Assembly (NCBI RefSeq): GCF_002895005.1
Contig: NZ_POWF01000003.1
Location: forward strand, 1 to 64,000
DNA: 64,000 nucleotides
DNA from: Hanstruepera neustonica
GTDB taxonomy: Bacteria > Bacteroidota > Bacteroidia > Flavobacteriales > Flavobacteriaceae
Direction of reading: 5' to 3'
Shown: one piece after another, positions 36,193-44,816 of the stretch
How positions within the stretch are numbered: position 1 is the first letter of the stretch
Layout: every line of letters starts with the position of its first letter
Made by a program: the position numbers and the translations under genes
Notes under the pieces: generated by a model
Seen by the model: only the letters and a program-made list of their open reading frames with translations
What the model was told of the DNA's origin: nothing
The model's database searches: none

Positions 36193-37209
36193 TTAGAGTT
36201 TTGGTTTGATTTGATCAATGACATCAAGCCATTCTCTTTTAAAATATTCAGAATCAAATTGTTTAACATAACTATATCCTATGACACCTAATTCATCTTT
36301 GTGATTTAAACCATTTTCAATTGCCATATTTAAGTTGGTTAAATCATGAACAATTTTTTGACCAGAATTCTGCAATAATTCCATCATTCCTCCAGAGCCT
36401 GAACCAATAACTGGAGTTTTCATTAAAAGGGCTTCATGAGCAATCCTGTTCCACCCCTCTGGCATGGTTGACATAGCTAACACAATATCAGCAACATCTA
36501 ACAGAATTGGAAATTCATGCCTTGATAGAAAAACAGACTTATACTTATTTGAACTCGAATCATTTTTTCCTGTAGCTATTAAATTATACTTCTCAACATT
36601 AATAAACTCCATAACCTTTTCTACCCCCTTACCTTTACCAAGTTTACCTAAATAAATAGTTGGTTTGGCAGGATCTAATTGCAGTTTTTCTTTTAATTGA
36701 TTACGCTGTTCTTCACTAATCCGGAATTCATCCAAATTATATGAATTATAAATAATCTGACTCTTTTTTACGCCTAATTCATCTACGTAGTCCTTCCAAT
36801 ATTTTGAAACGACTATTACCAAATCAACTTTCTTTAAATGTTGTTTTAATCGCTTTAAAAATAGCTTCCCAAATATTGACTTTTGAGCAATGGATTCATC
36901 TATATGATGAATCATAGCTATATTATACTTGTCATAGTTAAGTTTATTACAAGCCAAGACAAATGGATCTACTACGCAAATATCCGATTGAATAGTTTTC
37001 ACATGATTCTTGTAAAGATACTTTATAATGTTTTCGGTTTTTACAAAATGAAAATTTACAGAAACAGGGTATTTAGTAATAATAGATTTAATAGCATCGA
37101 TTTCATATAGTGTTCCACCTGTAAATGCTGTCGTTCTATCACCTTCAAAATAGGCTTTCATAGCATTTGACTTGGTAAGCCATTCTATTTTTAAACCTTT
37201 TTCTGACAT
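36193..37209 (-). CDS. GT4-type glycosyltransferase
   Basis: A 338-residue GT-B glycosyltransferase. The N-terminal domain has TGGTLYEIDAIKSI (the Gly-rich acceptor loop), then VDLVIVVSKYWKDYVDELGV, and the C-terminal domain has TIYLGKLGKGKGVEKVMEF and STMPEGWNRIAHEALLMKTP, with the E-x7-E type donor motif. Its start overlaps the stop of the preceding gene by one base (TAATG). Donor unknown. Confidence 0.87.
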   Translation of the reverse strand: MSEKGLKIEWLTKSNAMKAYFEGDRTTAFTGGTLYEIDAIKSIITKYPVSVNFHFVKTENIIKYLYKNHVKTIQSDICVVDPFVLACNKLNYDKYNIAMIHHIDESIAQKSIFGKLFLKRLKQHLKKVDLVIVVSKYWKDYVDELGVKKSQIIYNSYNLDEFRISEEQRNQLKEKLQLDPAKPTIYLGKLGKGKGVEKVMEFINVEKYNLIATGKNDSSSNKYKSVFLSRHEFPILLDVADIVLAMSTMPEGWNRIAHEALLMKTPVIGSGSGGMMELLQNSGQKIVHDLTNLNMAIENGLNHKDELGVIGYSYVKQFDSEYFKREWLDVIDQIKPKL

Positions 37210-38168
37210 TACTTATAAACCTTTAAACTTGAAGTTAATGTCATAAAAAATGGTAAGTGGTTTTTATTATAACTATCTACCGTTTCAGCATATTTAAAAT
37301 ACGAACTTATAATTTCAGGAGGATTTACATTCAAAGGAACCTGAAAGGTAAATTGATTCATTCGGTTTAAGGCCTTAAAATATTTTTTATCCAACAAATT
37401 AAAAAAGTCAGGCCATATTAAACCTCTTCTATTATACCCCAACGCATTATCATTTTGAATTTCGATATTTGGTGCTATTTTAAATTGTAATGCTGGACTA
37501 AACATCTTTTGTTTATCAAACAATTTCACTAAAAAAGATTCGTAACTAATAAAAAATTGTTTGAACCAACTAATAACAGTATCGCTAGGTATAGTTTCAT
37601 GGAACCAGTTATTTCTTAATTCTATTCCTTCTTGAACCATTTCAAGCAGTGCTTTTGGCTCAATATTTAAAAATTCAAAATCATATGGCAATGCCTTAAT
37701 ATGCAAGAATAGAGATCGCAGTTTTATAGTATTATAGCTTTTTTGAATAGCCAAGTTTATGTACATTTTAAATAAAAACTCCAAGGCAATTTGTTCTTTA
37801 AGCTCTTTTTGTAAATAATCCGGTGTAGGATTACTCAAATCCAGTTCTTCACCGTACAAATGTCTGAAATTGTGAAAAAAAGTAAATTTTAAACAAGCGC
37901 TAAAATGAGATTTAGAGGCGCCGTACAATCCATGCGTAAACAAATAATTAGCGACTGCAGAATTAGCAATTCTTGGATTCTCTTCAAATTTAAAATTATC
38001 TTTAAAAACAACGACTAAATCAATATCCGAAATTCCTGGTGTAGAAAGTCCTCCAATTTGATATATAGACAAAACTCCTTCAGATTTTGATAAATAATTG
38101 ACTTGATTGTTTATCGCCTCATGGTAGGCAGCTTCATTATACTTATTTGGAATATCTATAATCTTCAT
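37209..38168 (-). CDS. Nucleotidyltransferase-fold protein, role unknown
   Basis: A 319-residue soluble protein. Near the N-terminus it carries the minimal nucleotidyltransferase signature: Gly-Gly (G39-G40) in YQIGGLSTPGISDIDLVVVF with the two metal-binding acids D48 and D50. The rest is helical with many aromatics. No known polysaccharide enzyme matches. It is coupled by a TAATG overlap to the downstream glycosyltransferase and lies beside a sulfotransferase. A second nucleotidyltransferase-fold gene is found at 39029-39877. Possible roles: transfer of a nucleotide or phosphate group to a glycan or protein. This is inference from the motif alone. Confidence 0.7.
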   Translation of the reverse strand: MKIIDIPNKYNEAAYHEAINNQVNYLSKSEGVLSIYQIGGLSTPGISDIDLVVVFKDNFKFEENPRIANSAVANYLFTHGLYGASKSHFSACLKFTFFHNFRHLYGEELDLSNPTPDYLQKELKEQIALEFLFKMYINLAIQKSYNTIKLRSLFLHIKALPYDFEFLNIEPKALLEMVQEGIELRNNWFHETIPSDTVISWFKQFFISYESFLVKLFDKQKMFSPALQFKIAPNIEIQNDNALGYNRRGLIWPDFFNLLDKKYFKALNRMNQFTFQVPLNVNPPEIISSYFKYAETVDSYNKNHLPFFMTLTSSLKVYK

Positions 38169-38175
38169 AAAACTA

Positions 38176-39018
38176 TCAGTAATTATATTTTTTTAATACA
38201 TCAGAAAAATGGTTATCAAAATAAGCCTTGTTTTGAGGTGAAAAGTAACGTTCCCATTTTTTTGTTTGCACTGATGAAATATGTGGATTATTTTCTATTT
38301 CTTTTTTACTCATTTTGCTCAAATCTTCCTTATTAGCAATTGATTTTGCAAAATTCAATTGATTTGGTGTCAGTTTGCAAAAATCAAGAATCTGGATCAT
38401 TACCGCTTCGTAATCAGACATTAAATCTTCGAATTTTAATTCAAGACAATTTGTTTTATCAAAATCCCATTTCAACATATCTTCTATGGTCCATTTACCA
38501 TAGTGATTCATTTCAAAGTGAATTCCATCTTCTTGATTCAATGAATTTATATATTCTTGATATGATTTTCCATTTAAACTCTTTAAGTATGCAATTTTCC
38601 AGTCTTCTGACCTATACATTTGTGAATTGGGTACTTGAGGATATTCAATAGGTTTGTTTGTCTGAAAATTTTTATTAATACACCATTCCTCAATAGTCCT
38701 TTTATGATATAAATAACCAGAAACAATGATATCCCTTGGATCTCTGACCACATGAATACCTATATACTCTTTGGGCAATTTATCGTAATTGACCTGTGAA
38801 TGAAGAAAAAACAAAACATCGACATCAGGAATGGTATCTACATGGCCAGGAATACTTTTGAACGTCCAACCATATTTCAAACTTAATTCTAAAAAAATCT
38901 TCCCTAAAAGTTTTGTGCCACATTTATGGTATCCAAAAATAAAAATAGGCACCTCTCTTCTTGATTTAAAAAGTCGTTTTAAGAGATGATATTTAAGTAA
39001 TTTGAGATTTTTATTCAT
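38176..39018 (-). CDS. PAPS-dependent sulfotransferase
   Basis: A 280-residue protein with both parts of the 3'-phosphoadenylyl-sulfate site: IFGYHKCGTKLLGKI near 27-42 (5'-phosphosulfate loop with Lys) and IHVVRDPRDIIVSGYLYH near 88-105 (3'-phosphate loop with Arg and Ser). A late helical C-terminal region with FEDLMSDYEAVM is also family-like. It probably sulfates a sugar of the repeat unit in the cytoplasm. It lies between the two nucleotidyltransferase-fold genes. Confidence 0.85.
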   Translation of the reverse strand: MNKNLKLLKYHLLKRLFKSRREVPIFIFGYHKCGTKLLGKIFLELSLKYGWTFKSIPGHVDTIPDVDVLFFLHSQVNYDKLPKEYIGIHVVRDPRDIIVSGYLYHKRTIEEWCINKNFQTNKPIEYPQVPNSQMYRSEDWKIAYLKSLNGKSYQEYINSLNQEDGIHFEMNHYGKWTIEDMLKWDFDKTNCLELKFEDLMSDYEAVMIQILDFCKLTPNQLNFAKSIANKEDLSKMSKKEIENNPHISSVQTKKWERYFSPQNKAYFDNHFSDVLKKYNY

Positions 39019-39028
39019 AAAACATTAG

Positions 39029-39877
39029 TCAAGCTACAAATATATCCTTATTAATTTTTTTGATAAATAATTTTAAGCTTTTAAAAAAATCTTCATTAAT
39101 AGTGTCAAAAATTTCTTTGCTAGGTTTAGGCGCAACCATTTTTTTTGTCAACCTTCTGAAAAATATTTCTGGCCTTGTCATAACAAACCTTTGAATTGGG
39201 TTTAAATTATATGACCAGTTTCGCCTGATCAACGTGGCCATTTCTATGCATGCCCATTCTTCTTCTTTAAATTCGAATCGAACAGCATCAAAACTTTGTT
39301 TTTTAAATATTCCTTTTTCATTCTTTGCCGCATAATACATTGAAGGAAGCAACATAATTTTACTTAAAAAACTTTTAAGCTCATAAACCCTTACATCCTT
39401 AAAAGACTCATAATTAATATATTGCTTTTCAATACTATTTATTAATTGTTTTAAGCTTTGCATATAATCGAGGCTTTCAATATTAAAAACAACCTGTAAC
39501 TCCAACTTCTCAATTTTTGGATAAATAACTTTAGATCCAATTAAAACTTCATGTGGCAAGTAACTTTGCGGATAATTTGATAATTGAGACTCGGTTATTT
39601 GAAACCAACCATGATGTTGAAGGGGATCAAATTTCAAAATCAATTTCATGGATTCAAACTTGAATTTTTCTAACTGCTGCGAATTAATAAAATGATCCTT
39701 TACTATGAGCAATCCATCAAAATCACTATACGGTATAATTTCATTGGTACCAACGCTTCCGTGAGCAATAACAGCAAAAAACAATTCAGAATATTTACCT
39801 TCTATAAGCTTATTTAAACTTAATAAGAAGTCCATATTTTCATCGAATCCATTTACTATATATTCCTCTTTTTTCAT
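39029..39877 (-). CDS. Second nucleotidyltransferase-fold protein, role unknown
   Basis: A 282-residue protein with the signature AHGSVGTNEIIPYSDFDGLL: G40-S41 and metal ligands D52 and D54. The downstream part is helical (SLKQLINSIEKQYINYESF, KSFLSKIMLLPSMYYAAKN), as in aminoglycoside-type nucleotidyltransferases. It is not close in sequence to the protein at 37209-38168 outside the motif, so this is probably not a recent duplication. Its start overlaps the flippase gene's stop by one base. Substrate unknown. Confidence 0.7.
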   Translation of the reverse strand: MKKEEYIVNGFDENMDFLLSLNKLIEGKYSELFFAVIAHGSVGTNEIIPYSDFDGLLIVKDHFINSQQLEKFKFESMKLILKFDPLQHHGWFQITESQLSNYPQSYLPHEVLIGSKVIYPKIEKLELQVVFNIESLDYMQSLKQLINSIEKQYINYESFKDVRVYELKSFLSKIMLLPSMYYAAKNEKGIFKKQSFDAVRFEFKEEEWACIEMATLIRRNWSYNLNPIQRFVMTRPEIFFRRLTKKMVAPKPSKEIFDTINEDFFKSLKLFIKKINKDIFVA

Positions 39878-41310
39878 TAAGACCCTGCCTTTGCTTTATT
39901 TTTAATAATTAGAAAAATCTCGTTAATTAAGGTTCTGTGAATTGAATAAATAATAATGGTTGCAATTAAACACATTAAAATCAGTGAAAACCATTCATTT
40001 ATGGAGACCTTGTTACTTTCAAACAAAACGAACATCACGCTTAAAATAAGTAAGGTTAAAAGAGATGCTTTAAGGCTGTTTAATATGGCATGAATCGAGA
40101 TTGAAATATGATAATTTAAAATGATTAAAAACATTATAAACGACATTAATTTTGCCAATACCAATAAGTAGGCAACCCATAACACACCATATTGAACACC
40201 AACAATTATAGCTATGACAGTTAAAATAGATCGAGCAGCAGAAATGTACAATCTAACTTCAGGCTTACCAATACTTGAAAAAATAACACCTCCGAATTGA
40301 CTAATAGACTGTATGGCACCTGCGAAGCACAAAATTTGGACAATTGGAATTGCTGCATCCCATTTCTCACCAAATACGGTCTGGATAATAAACTCTGCAT
40401 TAAATGCAATAATGCTCATTACTGGAATTGAAACCATTCCAATTAATCGCAGTGACTTATAATAACCGCTTATTATTTTTGTACTGTCGTCCTTTATTGA
40501 GGAAAATGATGGAAATAAAATATCACTAAAAATATAGGAAATTCTCTTAACCGGTGTGTACATAATGTTATATGCAAAAGCATAATAACCCAAAATAACA
40601 CTCGTGAAGAATTTACCTAAAATTAAATAATCGACATTACGCTCAAAATACAAAGCCATATCAGAAGCTTTAAATTTCATTGAATACCATACCATTTGCC
40701 TAATTTCCTCGAAATTGAAATGCAATTTTGGTCGCCACTTTTTAAGGAGTAATACCAATACCAACCGAACCATAACTGCCATTAATGTTTGTAAGATTAG
40801 AGCATAAACGCCTAAGCCAATAAAAGCCCCAATGATTGCAGACAAAGACCCAATAACGATACTTGCTAAATTTACTTGTGATATGATTCTAAATTCTAAA
40901 TCCCGTTCAAGTAATTTGTAATGAATAATGAAAATAGGATTTAACAAAATACTTAATGCCGCAATTTGGACAATGGAAGTTAATTTAGGTTCATTATAAA
41001 AACTTGCAGCTAGTTGTGCCGAAGCAACAATTATGATAAATGATCCTATAGACAAAGTATAGTTAAGCCAAAAAAGTGAAGATAGTTGATTTTGTGATGA
41101 ATTCCTCTCATGAATTATGGAAGATCCAAATCCCATATTTGTAAATAAGGTTATAAACCCAATAAAGGTCATCGCTAATGCTACTAATCCAAAATCTTCA
41201 GGCAACAAGAGTCTAGCCAAAACAATATTGACAACAATAGCCAATAATTGAGATAATACATTAACAATTGTTAAATAAAAACCACCTTTTATTATTTTGT
41301 TCTTATCCAA
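39877..41310 (-). CDS. Wzx-type flippase (MOP superfamily)
   Basis: A 477-residue inner-membrane protein with about fourteen hydrophobic helices and an opening (GGFYLTIVNVLSQLLAIVVN, ARLLLPEDFGLVALAMTFIG) characteristic of PF13440 polysaccharide transporters. It should move the lipid-linked repeat unit to the periplasmic face, where the Wzy-like polymerase acts. It abuts the next upstream gene with no spacer. Confidence 0.92.
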   Translation of the reverse strand: MDKNKIIKGGFYLTIVNVLSQLLAIVVNIVLARLLLPEDFGLVALAMTFIGFITLFTNMGFGSSIIHERNSSQNQLSSLFWLNYTLSIGSFIIIVASAQLAASFYNEPKLTSIVQIAALSILLNPIFIIHYKLLERDLEFRIISQVNLASIVIGSLSAIIGAFIGLGVYALILQTLMAVMVRLVLVLLLKKWRPKLHFNFEEIRQMVWYSMKFKASDMALYFERNVDYLILGKFFTSVILGYYAFAYNIMYTPVKRISYIFSDILFPSFSSIKDDSTKIISGYYKSLRLIGMVSIPVMSIIAFNAEFIIQTVFGEKWDAAIPIVQILCFAGAIQSISQFGGVIFSSIGKPEVRLYISAARSILTVIAIIVGVQYGVLWVAYLLVLAKLMSFIMFLIILNYHISISIHAILNSLKASLLTLLILSVMFVLFESNKVSINEWFSLILMCLIATIIIYSIHRTLINEIFLIIKNKAKAGS

Positions 41311-42501
41311 TTAAAAAAGTTGCTCATTTAATGCGTTCAAAATAAACTTTGAAGCGTCTGTAAATGTATTACGCATTACATACTCACGCCCCTTTTGAGC
41401 CCGTTCTGTGTAATGGTCGTAATTATTTAAAATATGTTCTATTTTTTCTGACAAGCTCTTTGAATCATTAGGCTTTACAAATGACACCATGCTTTCTGGA
41501 AACCGCTCTCTCAAACATGGTAAATCCGTAAACACCACAGGATTACAACTTTGCAAATAAGCGCCTCCCTTACCTGGGCTTAAGGTGTATCTATTGTAGT
41601 GTGTATCTTCATAAGTTGCTACCAAAACATCTGCCGCATTTACAAACTTTAAATAATCAGAATAAGTTTGAAAAGGATACAACAGTAAATTGTTGTAATT
41701 ATGACTATCATATTCTTTCATTAAACCTGGGGTTGCACCAACAATTACAAATTTTACGTCTTCAAAAACATTTGATGCTTCTGCAAAAATTTTAATTCTG
41801 TTCAACTTCTCACCAGCTTTACCGGCATAAACAATATACCTCGAATTCACCTCCCAATTCAATTCATTTCTAATTTCAATTTTATTTTCGACTTTCGATT
41901 CCAAATAATCCGTTTGAAATCGTATTGGTGATTTAACTATCCTCTCTTTTTCAATACCAAAGTTTTTTACTGCAAAGTCTTTCACAAAATCGGTCATCAC
42001 AACAATCATATCGACTCGTTTTACTATAAACTTATGATAAGAATTCTGCTTTAAGAACGGTGTCTCAAATACTAATTTGCAACGAATCAATTTTAGAGTT
42101 CGCAATACAATGTAGGGTATTGTAGAAATATAACATTTACTATAAATCAAAACATTTTTATTACGTAGGCTTTTTAAATTATTCAGTATGAATACAACAG
42201 TAAAAAGTAGCTTTTTTACAACAAGTGAAATAGTAGACGACTTATTTTTTACTTCTTTAATCTTAGTCCTTAACTCTGTTATAGTGAAATTTTTTGGCAC
42301 ATCATAAAGTGAAAATATATCATCTTTTGACACCTTATAGTCCTTTCGCTTTATACTTGGCGCTACTAATTCAACATCAACCCCATTATTGGAAAAAGCT
42401 GCGCAGCTATACATAATATGTACGGCATCTGCACGATTTTTCCTCATATCTCGTGGTGAGATATAATATAATTTTTTAATATGATGTTCAGATTGTTTCA
42501 T
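41311..42501 (-). CDS. Glycosyltransferase (GT-B, group 1-like)
   Basis: A 396-residue protein. The N-terminus (IKKLYYISPRDMRKNRADAVH) and VDMIVVMTDFVKDFAVKNFGI fit an acceptor domain; RYIVYAGKAGEKLNRIKIFAEA and NAADVLVATYEDTHYNRYTLSPGKGGAYL fit the donor domain. In the latter the expected second Glu of the usual motif is not evident, so the subfamily is uncertain. Donor unknown. Confidence 0.78.
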   Translation of the reverse strand: MKQSEHHIKKLYYISPRDMRKNRADAVHIMYSCAAFSNNGVDVELVAPSIKRKDYKVSKDDIFSLYDVPKNFTITELRTKIKEVKNKSSTISLVVKKLLFTVVFILNNLKSLRNKNVLIYSKCYISTIPYIVLRTLKLIRCKLVFETPFLKQNSYHKFIVKRVDMIVVMTDFVKDFAVKNFGIEKERIVKSPIRFQTDYLESKVENKIEIRNELNWEVNSRYIVYAGKAGEKLNRIKIFAEASNVFEDVKFVIVGATPGLMKEYDSHNYNNLLLYPFQTYSDYLKFVNAADVLVATYEDTHYNRYTLSPGKGGAYLQSCNPVVFTDLPCLRERFPESMVSFVKPNDSKSLSEKIEHILNNYDHYTERAQKGREYVMRNTFTDASKFILNALNEQLF

Positions 42502-42512
42502 AAAAAGCCCTT

Positions 42513-43379
42513 CTACTCATAACCAAATTTCTCCATTAATTCTCCTGAAACAGATACAATTTCTTCGATTTCAGATTGAGTAAGCTGTTTTAAATATTTT
42601 TGGGTATTATTTTTATCCAATTGCTGATTTGTTTTCTTTTTCCAATCTAAAAGTTCTGAAGGCTCCATGTTATTTTTATAAAAATCCATCATGCTATACT
42701 CAAACTCTAGATCAAGAAGGTTTGTACACTTTTCTAATTCCAATTCAGGTTGGGAGAGTAAATCTTCATATTTTACAATTTTGTAAGTAGAAGGGTTAAT
42801 TGATTCTAAAAATTCGGCTATTTTCATGTTTTTACTATACCAATCCAAACTCATTTCCTTAATAGTATTTGGAAATTTAGGTTTGTATTCAGAACTTGTT
42901 TGAAGGGAATTAACATTCAAATAACTACATACAACATCTCTAGGATCCCTTATTATGACTAAAAATTTTGCATTAGGGTATGTTTGTTTTAAAAACCTTA
43001 AATAATCGATATAGTAATTGTTTTTATCTCCTAAAACAGATGGTTTTTTTCCATTTTGAAAAGCATATTGCAATATTACCATATTCATTAATTGGGAATA
43101 ACTCACTGGGGACTCTTCAATAATTAATAATTTGAGGGCTTTAAAATCTAAACCCCAAGTTTCAATTTTTTTTGACGTTTTTAAATCTGTTAAAAAGTCA
43201 TTTAGCATCCTTTCTGATTGACTAGAGCTTTTATTCCAATCTTTATATTTTTCATACCACCATTGAATAAAACCACATTCAGGAGGCACAACAATGGACT
43301 CATGACTACTTAGCATCATCCTGAACATAGATGTTCCTGACCTAGGGCTTCCAATAATAAATAGGTTTTGATAAATCAT
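42513..43379 (-). CDS. PAPS-dependent sulfotransferase
   Basis: A 288-residue sulfotransferase with the 5'-phosphosulfate loop at the very start (LFIIGSPRSGTSMFRMML, about 6-23) and the 3'-phosphate loop KFLVIIRDPRDVVCSYLNVN near 140-160, followed by IVKYEDLLSQPELELEKC, a common late motif. It differs clearly from the other sulfotransferase at 38176-39018, so two positions of the repeat unit may be sulfated. Confidence 0.88.
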   Translation of the reverse strand: MIYQNLFIIGSPRSGTSMFRMMLSSHESIVVPPECGFIQWWYEKYKDWNKSSSQSERMLNDFLTDLKTSKKIETWGLDFKALKLLIIEESPVSYSQLMNMVILQYAFQNGKKPSVLGDKNNYYIDYLRFLKQTYPNAKFLVIIRDPRDVVCSYLNVNSLQTSSEYKPKFPNTIKEMSLDWYSKNMKIAEFLESINPSTYKIVKYEDLLSQPELELEKCTNLLDLEFEYSMMDFYKNNMEPSELLDWKKKTNQQLDKNNTQKYLKQLTQSEIEEIVSVSGELMEKFGYE

Positions 43380-43404
43380 GTTCTAAAGCTTTCTATAAAT
43401 ATCG

Positions 43405-44481
43405 TCATTGGATTGAATCCAAAATTAGGTCACAGATTTTTCTGATATTTTTTTCTTCTAATTGGTAATACAGAGGGAGGCACATGACTCTTTTTGAAAG
43501 TTTATCAGCAATAGGTGTATCATCTTTATTTACATAAGGCAAACTTGATAGCGAAGGATAAAAATAACGCCTTGGGAAGATATCGTTTACACTCAAGAAT
43601 TTTTCCACTTTGAGTAAAGTTTCTTCAGAATTAAAAATAATTGGGTAGTAACTATAATTCCATTTGGTATTTTCTCTAATCTTAAGTCTACTAACTTTAG
43701 AAAAATCCAATAAAGCATCATACAACTCGCAAACTCGCTTTCTATCTTCAATTATCTGATCGATATACGGTAAAACACTCAATCCCATAGCCGCTTGAAG
43801 CTCACTAATTTTGGCGTTTATACCTAATCCATGATATTCAAGAGGTCCATTGTGCCCAAAATTATGCCTATAAAGCATCTCTTTGTAAGTTACTTCATCT
43901 TTACAAAATAAAGCTCCACCTTCTCCAGTATGAAACAATTTTGTGGCATGAAAACTGCAAATGCTCACATCACCATAGTTAAATAGGGATTGGCCTTTAT
44001 AAGTTACTCCAAAACAGTGAGCAGCATCATAAATCACTTTTAATCCATGATTATTGGCTATTGCTTCAATGGCTTCGATATTACAAGGATTACCATATAC
44101 ATGAGTCACTAAAATTGCGCTTGTTTTGCTGGTTATAGCCTGCTCTATCTTTGTTTCATCAATTGTTAAATACTCTGGGTGAATGTCCACAAAAACTGGC
44201 GTGCATTTTTCCCAAACGATACTTGATGTGGTCGCGACATAGGAAAATGGTGTTGTAATCACCTCACCTTGATTAGCATAAGCATTTAAGGCAATTTGAA
44301 TAGGGAGAGTTCCATTAGTCATTGGTATCAAATAATTGACCCCCAAATACTCTTTTAAGTTAGCCGTAAGCTCCTTACTTAATTGCCCATTATTTGTTAA
44401 CCATTTATACTCCCATATTCTATCTAATTGAGATTTATAGTCTTCTATTGGAGGAAAAAAAGTTTTAGTGACAGTAATCAT
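43405..44481 (-). CDS. DegT/DnrJ/EryC1/StrS PLP-dependent sugar aminotransferase
   Basis: A 358-residue fold-type I aminotransferase that normally turns a keto nucleotide sugar into an amino sugar. It starts MITVTKTFFPPIEDYKSQLD and has MTNGTLPIQIALNAYANQG, TPFSYVATTSSIVW, VIYDAAHCFGVTYKG and the PLP lysine in SFHATKLFHTGEGGALF. No 4,6-dehydratase is in the block, so its substrate must come from elsewhere. It is the first gene of the leftward polysaccharide block. Confidence 0.92.
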   Translation of the reverse strand: MITVTKTFFPPIEDYKSQLDRIWEYKWLTNNGQLSKELTANLKEYLGVNYLIPMTNGTLPIQIALNAYANQGEVITTPFSYVATTSSIVWEKCTPVFVDIHPEYLTIDETKIEQAITSKTSAILVTHVYGNPCNIEAIEAIANNHGLKVIYDAAHCFGVTYKGQSLFNYGDVSICSFHATKLFHTGEGGALFCKDEVTYKEMLYRHNFGHNGPLEYHGLGINAKISELQAAMGLSVLPYIDQIIEDRKRVCELYDALLDFSKVSRLKIRENTKWNYSYYPIIFNSEETLLKVEKFLSVNDIFPRRYFYPSLSSLPYVNKDDTPIADKLSKRVMCLPLYYQLEEKNIRKICDLILDSIQ

Positions 44482-44816
44482 AGACGTCTTAATCTTCTTT
44501 ATAATAAGGACAATATTAAATATTTATTTTGACTGGAAAAATGATTAAACAAAATTATATTTTATGGAATTACTTTAAAATACAATCTCCACCAAATAAA
44601 CAATATCTTAATACTATTTTTTTGATTTAATTGTCATTAATTAACAGCTAAAAATATTTTTAGCAAAGATATCTTATATAAAGCCATTAACAAGACTTTT
44701 CTTATGTTGATTATTTATTTTTGTTAATTATTTAGTTTTACTACCTTTGAATAAGCCCATATTAAGAACAACATCTGTATTACCCCTCTAAAATTCAGGT
44801 ATTTAATAAAATTATT
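44482..44816. promoter_or_regulatory. Divergent control region of the polysaccharide block and the T9SS protein gene
   Basis: This 335-base gene-free region holds one promoter each way. Leftward: TAATTTTG at 44550-44557 with TTTT at 44577-44580 (minus strand, 19-base spacing). Rightward: TTTG at 44720-44723 and TACCTTTG at 44742-44749 (18-base spacing). Both predict leaders of about 60 nt. Between them the sequence is very AT-rich, with no long inverted repeat that I can see. Confidence 0.55.
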
